From NCBI GenBank assembly GCA_020722575.1, contig DYKN01000011.1:46759-87396 (forward strand): a stretch of 40,638 bases of DNA. Direction: 5' to 3'. The notes under the pieces were generated by a model. It ran no database searches, had not been told where the DNA came from, and was given only the letters and a program-made list of their open reading frames with translations. Below are positions 24,028 through 31,798 of this stretch, one piece after another (the first letter of the stretch is position 1; each line of letters opens with the position of its first letter). The position numbers and the translations under genes are program-made. Source of the DNA: Rikenella microfusus. GTDB lineage: Bacteria; Bacteroidota; Bacteroidia; Bacteroidales; VadinHA17.

Positions 24028-24502
24028 TTTTGAATATTGAACAAGGAATAACGATTTATGATTTAAGAATAATATAAAAATCCGGGAATGATGAACAGAT
24101 TTGATCTGGAAGAAAGGCTTATAAATTTTTCAGTGCTTATTGTTGAAATTTGTGAGGAGATGCCAGATACAAAAGCCGGGAATCACCTTTCCGGACAATT
24201 AATACGGTCAGGAACATCACCTGCATTAAATTATGGTGAAGCTCAGGGTGGGGAATCGAGAAAGGATTTTATTCATAAAGTTAAATTAGTACTTAAGGAG
24301 CTTCGTGAAAGTTATATATGCCTTAATATCATTCACCGTTCAAAACTATACAAAACGGAAGAAAAAATTAAAAAAGCCCTGAGTGAAAACAATGAACTGA
24401 TCTCAATATTTGTAAAAAGTGCTGAAACCGCACAAAAAAATCTTGATAATAAAAAAATACTTCAAAAATCAAAAATCGTTAATACTTGTTCTTAAATCAA
24501 AA
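24028..24502. mobile_element. IVS-like element: four-helix-bundle gene between inverted repeats
   Basis: Two 42-nt arms, 24028-24069 and 24461-24502, are inverted copies with 33 of 42 positions matching. The cores are GAACAAGGAATAACGATTT and, as reverse complement of the right arm, GAACAAGTATTAACGATTT. They enclose a gene of the 23S rRNA intervening-sequence protein family, whose last codons lie in the right arm. No transposase or obvious target duplication is seen. In the transcript the arms could pair as a long stem bracketing the gene. It sits inside the hydrogenase operon, where all flanking genes otherwise abut or overlap. Confidence 0.65.
24088..24495 (+). CDS. Four-helix bundle protein (23S rRNA-intervening-sequence protein family)
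   Basis: The 135-aa product has the typical family pattern: an N-terminal helix FDLEERLINFSVLIVEICEE, then GNHLSGQLIRSGTSPALNYGEAQ, then FIHKVKLVLKELRESYICLNII. This is the small helical protein encoded in intervening sequences of some bacterial 23S rRNAs and scattered elsewhere in genomes, usually as a pentamer of four-helix bundles with no known enzymatic role. ATG 24088 and 24091 are both possible. Its stop lies in the right inverted repeat of the surrounding element. It has no evident link to hydrogenase function and appears to be an insertion into the operon, in the same orientation. Confidence 0.88.
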   Translation: MMNRFDLEERLINFSVLIVEICEEMPDTKAGNHLSGQLIRSGTSPALNYGEAQGGESRKDFIHKVKLVLKELRESYICLNIIHRSKLYKTEEKIKKALSENNELISIFVKSAETAQKNLDNKKILQKSKIVNTCS

Positions 24503-24526
24503 AATAAATAAATAAACCTATTGAAT

Positions 24527-24964
24527 ATGAAAGGAATGACACTTATAGTAAAGAAAACCACTCAGTTGATTGCAGGGTTGATTTTTCTTTACGGCATTTA
24601 TATTATAGTACACGGGCATCTGACGCCGGGTGGTGGTTTTGCCGGGGGGGTAATAGTAGCCGGTTCATTCATCCTTTTGATACTTTCTTATGGAAGCGAT
24701 TTTATGAATCTTACCCGCAAGGAAACGGGTTCGACAATTACTGAAAACACGGGAATCCTTATTGCCCTGCTCATTGCTCTTATGGGCATGGCACTGGGCA
24801 TAAAAATCTTTTTCTCCAACTGGCTCCCGGCAGGCACCGTCGGTGAACTTGTCAGTGCAGGTGTTATCCCTTTATATAATATTTTCATTGGAATTGAGGT
24901 TGCTGCTTCAATTCTTACAATTTTCCTTGCACTTTTGATCTTTAAAGAGGAGGTAACAAAATGA
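24527..24964 (+). CDS. mrpB: MrpB/MnhB-like subunit
   Basis: This is a small four-helix membrane subunit of the Mrp antiporter module. The signature HLTPGGGFAGGVIVAGSF (about 29-46) is diagnostic for MrpB/MbhF. The frame opens at a TTG (24521); I prefer ATG 24527, and ATG 24536 is also possible. It is the first gene after the IVS-like element and overlaps mrpC by 4 bases (ATGA). Confidence 0.9.
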   Translation: MKGMTLIVKKTTQLIAGLIFLYGIYIIVHGHLTPGGGFAGGVIVAGSFILLILSYGSDFMNLTRKETGSTITENTGILIALLIALMGMALGIKIFFSNWLPAGTVGELVSAGVIPLYNIFIGIEVAASILTIFLALLIFKEEVTK

Positions 24965-25299
24965 TAGTTTATATACTTTGCTTTATATTGTTCCTTGTCG
25001 GACTATATGGAGTTATAACCAGAAGGAATCTTATCAAGATAGTAATTTCCCTTTCAATAATGGAATTCAGTATTTTCCTGTTCTTTGCCCTGATTGGTTA
25101 TTTTGAGGGAGGAAATGTGCCCATAGTTGATCCGTCTATGCCTGACGTAAAATATGTTGATCCCCTGCCACAGGCAATGGTACTGACAGCAATAGTAATT
25201 GGACTTGCAACAACGGCCATGTTGATGTCAGTAATTATTCGGATATACCGAAAGTATAAAACCCTCGATATCAGAGAAATCAAAAAGTTAAGAGGCTGA
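24961..25299 (+). CDS. mrpC: MrpC/NuoK-like subunit
   Basis: The 112-aa protein has three membrane helices and is homologous to MrpC, MbhG and NuoK. Characteristic segments are GLYGVITRRNLIKIVISLSIMEF, and DPLPQAMVLTAIVIGLATTA, in which the PQA-LTAIVIG motif is typical. It overlaps mrpB by 4 bases and directly abuts mrpD. Confidence 0.92.
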   Translation: MIVYILCFILFLVGLYGVITRRNLIKIVISLSIMEFSIFLFFALIGYFEGGNVPIVDPSMPDVKYVDPLPQAMVLTAIVIGLATTAMLMSVIIRIYRKYKTLDIREIKKLRG

Positions 25300-26841
25300 A
25301 TGATGAATCCGCTTATACCTTTATTCGTAGCTGTACCGCTTGCAGGCGCTTTCCTGACGATGATACTCGGTAGATTCTTCAGGAACATTATCCGGTACCT
25401 GGCAGTCTCTGTGCTGCTGTTCCTTGCCATTGCCAGTTTATGGTCAATTATAACCACTTCAGGCACTGCATCAATCTATAAAGTTGGAGGCTGGGAACCT
25501 GTGAACGGAATACCAATTGGCATTTATATGGTAATGGACAGTCTCTCGGCAATGCTTCTCTGTATAATAAATATAATCGGATTGCTTGCAATTATCTATT
25601 CCTTTACATATATCAGCCAGTTTACTTCCGAAAATTACTATTACTCACTGTTCTGCCTTATGGTTGCTGGAATGAACGGAGTAGTGATTAGTGGCGATCT
25701 TTTCAATATTTTTGTTTTCCTTGAAATCGCTGCAATTTCATCTTATGCCCTGGTAGCTTTCGGAGTGGAGAGAGAACAGCTTGAGGCAACATTTAAATAC
25801 CAGATACTTGGGGGGCTCGCATCACTTCTGATACTGTTTGGCATTGCATTTATTTACTGGAAAACAAAAACGTTGAATATTGCAGATATCAGAACCGCTT
25901 TCGGTACTTATCCCGACGCGATTCATTATTTGTTTGTTCAGATTCTTCTTCTTGCCGGTTTCGGACTAAAAGCGGCAATCATTCCTTTTCATGCATGGTT
26001 ACCCGACGCTCACTCATCAGCGCCTTCACCAATATCGGCCATGCTGTCAGGAGTACTCATCAAAGCTGCCGGTATTTACGTTATCATAAGACTCTTTTTC
26101 AATATGTTTATAATAAGAGAAGACATTGCTTTATTGATCACAACACTTGGAGCTCTTTCAATGGCAATTGGTGTTTTCCTTGCTATAGGTCAGTGGGACA
26201 TTAAACGACTCCTCGCATATCATAGCATAAGTCAGATGGGTTATGTTGTTATGTCAACAGGTATCGGAATGATTTTGCTCGCAAGGAACACCAATCATGA
26301 AGTTGCTTCACTTGCCATTGCCGGAGGACTATTCCACCTGATAAACCATGCAGCTTTCAAGAGCCTGCTCTTTCTGAACGCCGGAGCAATTGAATACAAA
26401 ATCGGAACACGTAATCTGAAGGAGATGGGAGGACTATCGGCTTTCATGCCTGCAACATCATCAACATCATTCGCAGCATCAATGGCTATCTCAGGTATTC
26501 CTCCCTTTAACGGGTTCTTCAGCAAACTGATAATAATCATTGCCGCAATACTGGCAAAATTCTATCTTCTCGCTGCATTGGCCGTTATAGTCAGTATAAT
26601 AACACTTGCTTCATTCATGAAGTTCCAGAAATATGCATTCCATAACAGGGAAGTTGATGAAAAGAAGAAAAGAACCTCAGAAGTACCTTTCCCGATGGTT
26701 TTCAGCATGATCTTCCTGGCAATTGTTTGCCTTCTCCTTAGCCTCCTGGCCCTGCCCCAGATAAGGGATGTGATCCTTACTCCGGCAGTAGATATTTTAA
26801 CCGATTCGCAAAAATATATTCTACAAATATCAGGAATTTGA
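25300..26841 (+). CDS. mrpD: MrpD/NuoN-like antiporter subunit
   Basis: This is a 513-aa polytopic ion-translocating subunit related to MrpD, MbhH and NuoN/M. The full set of channel residues is visible: TM5 Glu142 (FVFLEIAAISSY), TM7 Lys224 (GLKAAIIPFHAWLPDAHSSAP begins there) and Lys255 (GVLIKAAGIY). It is therefore likely to be the functional Na+/H+ pathway of the complex, in contrast to the NuoL-like subunit, which lacks the TM5 Glu. It starts at ATG 25300 or 25303. It abuts mrpC, and mrpE starts 1 base after its stop. Confidence 0.93.
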   Translation: MMNPLIPLFVAVPLAGAFLTMILGRFFRNIIRYLAVSVLLFLAIASLWSIITTSGTASIYKVGGWEPVNGIPIGIYMVMDSLSAMLLCIINIIGLLAIIYSFTYISQFTSENYYYSLFCLMVAGMNGVVISGDLFNIFVFLEIAAISSYALVAFGVEREQLEATFKYQILGGLASLLILFGIAFIYWKTKTLNIADIRTAFGTYPDAIHYLFVQILLLAGFGLKAAIIPFHAWLPDAHSSAPSPISAMLSGVLIKAAGIYVIIRLFFNMFIIREDIALLITTLGALSMAIGVFLAIGQWDIKRLLAYHSISQMGYVVMSTGIGMILLARNTNHEVASLAIAGGLFHLINHAAFKSLLFLNAGAIEYKIGTRNLKEMGGLSAFMPATSSTSFAASMAISGIPPFNGFFSKLIIIIAAILAKFYLLAALAVIVSIITLASFMKFQKYAFHNREVDEKKKRTSEVPFPMVFSMIFLAIVCLLLSLLALPQIRDVILTPAVDILTDSQKYILQISGI

Positions 26842-26842
26842 T

Positions 26843-27328
26843 ATGAGATACATTGCATTTTTCATACTGGGTCTTATATTCTGGCTGCTGCTTACTTTCA
26901 AAATAACGGTAGCCAATCTTGTGGTTGGTTCTGTGGCCTCACTGGTATGCACAGTTATTTTTGCAAGATATTATTTCGCCGGCGTGGTAAAGTTTATCCA
27001 GCCGTACCGCTGGTTATGGTTTCTGGTTTATCTGGCAATATTTATTATTTCATGCATCAAAGCCAACCTTGATGTTGCATACAGGGTTTTGCATCCGAAA
27101 ATGCCGATAAAACCAGGTATTGTAAAAGTTAAAACATCACTGAAGTCGGAATTTGCAAAAACACTTCTCGCCAACTCCATCACCATGACGCCTGGAACAC
27201 TTACAGTTGACATCATCGGAGAATATTTTTATATCCACTGGATCTACGTCAGGTCGGAAGACCCAGAAGTATATACAAAAATGATAATGGGTGTTTTTGA
27301 AAAATACATTAAAAAATTTGCAGAATGA
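26843..27328 (+). CDS. mrpE: MrpE-like subunit
   Basis: The 161-aa protein has two N-terminal membrane helices and a cytoplasmic domain, as in MrpE/MbhA. The motifs IKANLDVAYRVLHP and ANSITMTPGTLTVDI (about 111-125) are diagnostic. It overlaps mrpF by 4 bases. Confidence 0.93.
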   Translation: MRYIAFFILGLIFWLLLTFKITVANLVVGSVASLVCTVIFARYYFAGVVKFIQPYRWLWFLVYLAIFIISCIKANLDVAYRVLHPKMPIKPGIVKVKTSLKSEFAKTLLANSITMTPGTLTVDIIGEYFYIHWIYVRSEDPEVYTKMIMGVFEKYIKKFAE

Positions 27329-27591
27329 ATATCTGGCTCGACACATTGCTTTATGTGCAGATCGCTCTCAGCGGGCTCTGCCTTTATAGAATCATCCGCG
27401 GGCCTTCAATACCCGACAGGATGGTTGCCATCGATATTTTCGGAATACTGGTTGTCGGTGTCTGTGCCATTATTACAGTACAGACCGGGAAAAAATACAT
27501 TATTGACATCGGCATCGCATGGATTATTCTCAGCTTCATCGGCACAATAACCCTTGCCAAATATTTGAGCGGGAAAAAATTAAACGAATAG
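27325..27591 (+). CDS. mrpF: MrpF-like subunit
   Basis: The 88-aa protein has three helices. RIIRGPSIPDRMVAIDIFG (about 22-40), with the conserved Arg/Pro/Asp loop, is the MrpF/MbhB signature. It overlaps mrpE by 4 bases and is followed after 2 bases by mrpG. Confidence 0.92.
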   Translation: MNIWLDTLLYVQIALSGLCLYRIIRGPSIPDRMVAIDIFGILVVGVCAIITVQTGKKYIIDIGIAWIILSFIGTITLAKYLSGKKLNE

Positions 27592-27593
27592 AT

Positions 27594-27911
27594 ATGGCTG
27601 CATTGATTGTAATAAGTATTGGCGTTTTATTCAACATTTTCGGTTGTATAGGACTACTGAGGCTGCCAGATGTTTACAACAGGCTGCAGGCAGCCACCAA
27701 ATGTGTTACACTGGGCTGTTGCAGTATCCTGATCGGACTCTTTATCCATTTCGGGATAAGTGATGCCGGAATAAAAAGTTTAATCGCAATACCTTTGCTG
27801 TTTTTCAGTGCCACAGTAGCTGCACACGCTTTAATAAGAGGCACATACCTCTTCGGAGTGAAAATGAGCGACAAAAGTATCAGGGATGATTATAAAAATG
27901 CAGTAAAATGA
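27594..27911 (+). CDS. mrpG: MrpG-like subunit
   Basis: The 105-aa protein has three helices and the MrpG/MbhC signature GCIGLLRLPDVYNRLQAATK (about 18-37). The frame is open upstream to 27519 within mrpF, but ATG 27594 (MAALIVISIG) starts at the first membrane helix and 2 bases after the mrpF stop. It overlaps the NuoI-like gene by 4 bases. Confidence 0.92.
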   Translation: MAALIVISIGVLFNIFGCIGLLRLPDVYNRLQAATKCVTLGCCSILIGLFIHFGISDAGIKSLIAIPLLFFSATVAAHALIRGTYLFGVKMSDKSIRDDYKNAVK

Positions 27912-28513
27912 AACCAAAAATAAGAGAACTTAAAGAGGCTGCTATATCCCTCTTCACCCCGGCTTATACAACAAAATTTCCTTATGTAGAACATGTGCCG
28001 TTTGAAAAGTTCCGGGGCAAACCCGTTGTTGATGATCAGAATTGTGTCGGCTGTGAAACCTGTGCAAATGTATGCCCTTCCCATGCCATTACTTTTACTG
28101 ACGACAGGGAGAAAGGTATCCGAACAATACGCCGGGATTACAGTAAATGTATCTTTTGCGGGCAATGTGAGGAACACTGCATCACCGGAAAAGGAGTCAA
28201 ACTCTCTGATAAAATTTTCGACCTTTCCCAGTTTGACAGGAGTAAAAATGTCGAATACCAGGAAAAAGAACTATTAATATGTAAAAATTGCGGGGCAGTA
28301 ATCACGACCAGGGAGCATATCAGGTTCCTTCATAAAAAACTTGGGCCCAAAGCCTTTGCATCGGTTCTTAACCTTAATGTTCTTAACGAAAAACTCCGAT
28401 TAGCAGAAGGGCAGGATCTCGATGTTGAAGTGAAAGATCATCTCAAGAGAAAAGACATGTTCAATATTCTCTGTCCTAACTGCCTGAGACTTGTTCTTAT
28501 TAAATATCTCTGA
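27908..28513 (+). CDS. NuoI/HycF-like two-[4Fe-4S] subunit
   Basis: The 201-aa protein relays electrons to the small-subunit cluster on the cytoplasmic side. Two [4Fe-4S] motifs are present: Cys46, 49, 52, 56 (CVGCETCANVC) and Cys81, 84, 87, 91 (CIFCGQCEEHC). A C-terminal region carries two further pairs, CKNC (125, 128) and CPNC (189, 192), which could form a zinc-ribbon-like site, as I recall for HycF/HyfH-type subunits. It overlaps mrpG by 4 bases and is followed after 5 bases by the maturation protease. Confidence 0.9.
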   Translation: MKPKIRELKEAAISLFTPAYTTKFPYVEHVPFEKFRGKPVVDDQNCVGCETCANVCPSHAITFTDDREKGIRTIRRDYSKCIFCGQCEEHCITGKGVKLSDKIFDLSQFDRSKNVEYQEKELLICKNCGAVITTREHIRFLHKKLGPKAFASVLNLNVLNEKLRLAEGQDLDVEVKDHLKRKDMFNILCPNCLRLVLIKYL

Positions 28514-28518
28514 TATAG

Positions 28519-28980
28519 GTGCTTCCGGAACTCGAAAAATTATTGTCGCTCTTAGATAAAAAAATCCTTTTTACGGGAATTGGCAATGTACTTAAAAGCG
28601 ACGACGGCGTTGGTGTTTATATCAGCCATAAAATCAAACAAAGGGAAAATATTTTAACTCTTTCCGTCGAAGTAAGCATCGAAAATTATATTGGCAAAAT
28701 AAATTCTCTTAATCCCGACATTCTGGTATTTATTGACTGCGTGGAATTGGGTCTGCCGCCTGGAAGCTGCAAACTTCTGCAATTAAATGAAATACAGGAT
28801 TTTACATTCAATACTCACAACATTTCACTCAAAAGAATTTCAGATTTTTTTTCTGCCCCGATTTATATTCTCGCTATTCAACCCCTCTCTGTTGATTTTG
28901 GTGAAAAAATTTCGTATATTGTAACGAAAACTGCAGATGATATTATTGAACAGATAAATAACTATAAATCAAACAAATAA
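28519..28980 (+). CDS. Hydrogenase large-subunit maturation endopeptidase (HycI/HybD family)
   Basis: This is the nickel-dependent-recognition protease that removes the C-terminal tail of the large subunit after nickel insertion. The N-terminal GIGNVLKSDDGVGVYI contains the conserved GNxLxxDDGxG motif, with its metal-contacting Asp, and VFIDCVELGLPPGS is the second conserved loop. The length of 153 aa is typical. Initiation is at GTG 28519, 5 bases after the NuoI-like stop. Its presence in the operon supports the view that the large subunit at 20427 is processed after Arg363. Confidence 0.9.
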   Translation: MLPELEKLLSLLDKKILFTGIGNVLKSDDGVGVYISHKIKQRENILTLSVEVSIENYIGKINSLNPDILVFIDCVELGLPPGSCKLLQLNEIQDFTFNTHNISLKRISDFFSAPIYILAIQPLSVDFGEKISYIVTKTADDIIEQINNYKSNK

Positions 28981-28993
28981 AAAGGAGGTATAT

Positions 28994-29410
28994 ATGGCTG
29001 TAGAATATTTATGTAAAGCCTGCAGGGGGCATCTGAAAGTAAAAACATCAATTGTACTTGCTGCCCAGAAAATGAACAGTTCTCAGAGGGGTCTCGTATT
29101 CCTTAATCCTGAAATCGGTAATTATACTGTTACAACTCATCCCTCTTTCCAGCTCAAAGAAGGAGAAGAGTATATCTTTACCTGCCCTATCTGTCACTCG
29201 CTTCTCAACAGTGCCAAATATGACCATCTCGTCCGAATTATTATGGTTGATGAGGACAAGAAGGAGTATGATATTTATTTCTCAGATGTGGCAGGTGAAA
29301 AATGTACTTACAAAATCAGGAACTCAGAGCTTGAAGACAAGGTTGGACCGGATGCTGACCGATATTCGAAATACTTTGAAGTACCTGAAGAAGACAGAAA
29401 ATATCTCTGA
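28994..29410 (+). CDS. Small Cys4 protein of unknown function at the end of the NiFe operon
   Basis: I do not recognise this family. The 138-aa soluble protein has two CxxC pairs, Cys7/Cys10 (YLCKACRG) and Cys64/Cys67 (FTCPICHS), separated by 53 residues, consistent with one split zinc-ribbon. The C-terminal half is charged (VDEDKKEYDIYFSDVAGE) and ends in YFEVPEEDRKYL. It has an unusually strong Shine-Dalgarno (AAAGGAGG, 9 bases before the ATG), rare in this window. It lies 13 bases after the protease gene and before the operon terminator. By position it could be an assembly or regulatory factor for the hydrogenase, but that is guesswork. Confidence 0.75.
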   Translation: MAVEYLCKACRGHLKVKTSIVLAAQKMNSSQRGLVFLNPEIGNYTVTTHPSFQLKEGEEYIFTCPICHSLLNSAKYDHLVRIIMVDEDKKEYDIYFSDVAGEKCTYKIRNSELEDKVGPDADRYSKYFEVPEEDRKYL

Positions 29411-29450
29411 AATCAAATTTTGATTTTCGTTATTCAACCAACAAATTATA

Positions 29451-29500
29451 TCTTCCGGCGGTAAGTAATCCTTCTCGTCGGAAGATTTGTTGTTTTATCT
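29451..29500 (+). terminator. Terminator of the NiFe hydrogenase operon
   Basis: A 10-bp stem (tcttccggcg at 29451-29460 with cgtcggaaga at 29476-29485, one G-T pair) is extended further by AACAAA/TTTGTT after a small bulge. It is followed by a T-rich stretch (TTTGTTGTTTTATC). It lies 40 bases after the last gene of the operon. Confidence 0.75.
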
Positions 29501-29538
29501 TTTTCTAACTCTTGATCTGCTTTCTCCTTCAAAAAATT

Positions 29539-29561
29539 ATTCTTATCTGAATGATAAGAAT
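29539..29561. repeat. Inverted repeat upstream of the transketolase promoter
   Basis: A perfect 9-5-9 inverted repeat, ATTCTTATC-TGAAT-GATAAGAAT, extends to 13-base arms with one mismatch. It ends 15 bases before the -33 box of the transketolase promoter. It could be an operator or an auxiliary terminator. Confidence 0.5.
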
Positions 29562-29576
29562 ATTTAAAAATTTATT

Positions 29577-29607
29577 TTTGTCTTCAATCACATTTTAAAT
29601 AATTTTA
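29577..29607 (+). promoter_or_regulatory. Promoter of the transketolase gene
   Basis: TTTG (29577-29580) is followed after exactly 19 bases by TAATTTTA (29600-29607), matching the Bacteroidota pattern TTTG-N19-TAnnTTTG with one mismatch. A second -7-like TAATTTTG lies at 29606-29613. Transcription would start about 20 bases before ATG 29635, which argues against the upstream TTG start at 29611. Confidence 0.6.
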
Positions 29608-29634
29608 ATTTTGCCGGGATATAAAACCAATCAT

Positions 29635-31677
29635 ATGAAAAACGATATTTCAGAAAGGGCAGCCAACAATATCCGTATTCTTTCGATGGCAATGGTTGAA
29701 AAGGCGAAATCGGGGCATCCGGGAGGTGCAATGGGGGGTTCTGATTTCATTCATATACTATTTACAGAATTTCTAAATTTTGATCCTGACGACCCGGAAT
29801 GGATTAATCGCGACAGATTTTTCCTCGATCCCGGTCATATGTCGCCGATGCTCTATTCAGTATTAACCCTTACCGGGCATTTCACAATTGATGATATTAA
29901 GAATTTCCGTCAGTGGGGAAGTCCTACACCTGGTCATCCTGAACTTGACCGAAAAAGGATGATAGAAAATACCTCGGGTCCCCTTGGGCAGGGACATACG
30001 ATGGCTGTAGGAGCCGCAATAGCTGAACGATTTCTTACTGCCCGTTTCGGAGAATTGTTCTCCCATAAAATATATACTTTTATTTCCGACGGTGGAATAC
30101 AGGAAGAGATATCTCAAGGTGCCGGTAGAATTGCGGGATATCTCGGACTGCATAATCTTATAATGTTTTATGATTCAAATGACATTCAGCTCTCCACCGA
30201 GACCAGAGCTGTTACCTGTGAGAATACTGCCATGAAATACAGGGCATGGGGCTGGAATGTTATTGAAATAGATGGAAATAATCACAACCAGATCAGGAGT
30301 GCCCTTTCTAACGCACTCAATGAAAAAGAGAAGCCTACCATAATTATCGGCAAGACAGTTATGGGAAAAGGGCTTGTTAATAATGATGGGAACAGTTTCG
30401 AAAGAAAGACCTCAACACACGGAATGCCGGTAAGTGAAGCAGGCGGCTCTTTTGAGAAATCAATTATCAATCTTGGTGGTGATCCCGATAATCCTTTCAA
30501 AATTTTTGATGATGTAAAGGAATACTATGCCGGAATACTCAATGAGAAAAGAGCAATGGCAAATGAATGGAAAAAGAAATTTACACAATGGCAGAAATCA
30601 AATCCTGAGCTTGCAAAAAAACTGGATGATTTTTACAGTGGCACCATTCCCGAAATTAATTTTAGTGAGATAAAACAGAAAGAAAACATTGCCACAAGGG
30701 CAGCCTCTGCAGCAGTACTTGAAGTTCTTGCAACAAAATTGGAGAATATGGTTGTTGCATCTGCCGACCTTTCGAATTCAGACAAAACTGATGGTTTTTT
30801 GAAGAAGACAAAACCATTTGTAAAGGGTGACTTTAGCGGCGCATTTCTTCAGGCTGGTGTATCGGAGTTGACCATGGCTGCTATTATGAATGGTATGGCA
30901 CTGCATGGTGGCGTAATACCGGCTTGCGCAACCTTTTTTGTCTTTTCCGATTACATGAAACCCGCCGTTCGCCTGGCCTGCCTGATGAGTTTACCGATAA
31001 TCTATATCTGGACACATGATGCTTTCAGAGTGGGTGAAGATGGCCCCACACACCAGCCTGTTGAACAGGAAGCCCAGATTAGACTGATGGAACATCTTAA
31101 AAATCATAATGGAGAAAATAGCATGCTGGTTATCAGACCTGCCGATTCAGCCGAAACAACCGTAGCATGGAAAACAGCTCTCGAAAATAGAAAAACACCC
31201 ACTGCACTTCTGCTTTCAAGGCAAAATATTAAAGACCTGCCTTCCGGTTCGGGTAACCGTTATGCCGATGCACTTAACCTCCAGAAAGGTGCTTATATCA
31301 TTGAGGATTGCCAGGGAAAACCCGATGTAATACTCCTGGCCAGTGGATCAGAAGTCTCAACCCTTGTTGAAGGATCGATGTTGCTGAAAAAAGATGGAAT
31401 AAAAATCAGAATTGTTTCAGCCCCATCTGAAGGTCTCTTTAGAAACCAACCGAAAGAATACAGGCAGTCGGTACTTCCTGATAATGTGCCGATTTTCGGC
31501 CTTACTGCAGGTATTCCTGTCACGTTGCGCAATCTGGCAGGACCACATGCAAAGATCTGGGGTTTAGAAACTTTCGGATATTCCGCTCCCTATAAGGTTC
31601 TTGATGAAAAATTCGGATTCACGGCAGATAACGTTTATCGACAGGTAAAAGAATACCTGGCTCAATATAAAGGCTAA
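29635..31677 (+). CDS. tkt: Transketolase
   Basis: This is a thiamine-diphosphate enzyme of the non-oxidative pentose phosphate pathway, moving two-carbon units between sugar phosphates. The N-terminal domain has HPGGAMGGSDF, GPLGQGHTMAVGAAIA and the ThDP site SDGGIQEE...SNDI, where the more usual GDG is SDG. The catalytic histidine region is STHGMP. The pyrimidine domain has the catalytic-glutamate motif GVSELTMAAIMNGMA and HDAFRVGEDGPTHQPVEQ, and the C-terminal domain follows. At 680 aa it is full length in one chain. ATG 29635 is favoured over the TTG at 29611, which overlaps the second -7-like element. It is monocistronic, with a clear promoter and terminator. Confidence 0.95.
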   Translation: MKNDISERAANNIRILSMAMVEKAKSGHPGGAMGGSDFIHILFTEFLNFDPDDPEWINRDRFFLDPGHMSPMLYSVLTLTGHFTIDDIKNFRQWGSPTPGHPELDRKRMIENTSGPLGQGHTMAVGAAIAERFLTARFGELFSHKIYTFISDGGIQEEISQGAGRIAGYLGLHNLIMFYDSNDIQLSTETRAVTCENTAMKYRAWGWNVIEIDGNNHNQIRSALSNALNEKEKPTIIIGKTVMGKGLVNNDGNSFERKTSTHGMPVSEAGGSFEKSIINLGGDPDNPFKIFDDVKEYYAGILNEKRAMANEWKKKFTQWQKSNPELAKKLDDFYSGTIPEINFSEIKQKENIATRAASAAVLEVLATKLENMVVASADLSNSDKTDGFLKKTKPFVKGDFSGAFLQAGVSELTMAAIMNGMALHGGVIPACATFFVFSDYMKPAVRLACLMSLPIIYIWTHDAFRVGEDGPTHQPVEQEAQIRLMEHLKNHNGENSMLVIRPADSAETTVAWKTALENRKTPTALLLSRQNIKDLPSGSGNRYADALNLQKGAYIIEDCQGKPDVILLASGSEVSTLVEGSMLLKKDGIKIRIVSAPSEGLFRNQPKEYRQSVLPDNVPIFGLTAGIPVTLRNLAGPHAKIWGLETFGYSAPYKVLDEKFGFTADNVYRQVKEYLAQYKG

Positions 31678-31697
31678 AAACTATTATTGCTTGAATT

Positions 31698-31727
31698 ACC
31701 CCGCTCTATTGCGGGGTTCTTTATTTT
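31698..31727 (+). terminator. Terminator of transketolase
   Basis: A perfect 7-bp GC-rich stem, ACCCCGC / GCGGGGT, with a 6-base loop is followed by TCTTTATTTT. It lies 20 bases after the transketolase stop. Confidence 0.9.
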
Positions 31728-31798
31728 CTGAAATTTTCTGATCAACAATTGTATTAATAACCATAAATTTTTATTACTTTTATTATTGAGAGCCTTAT

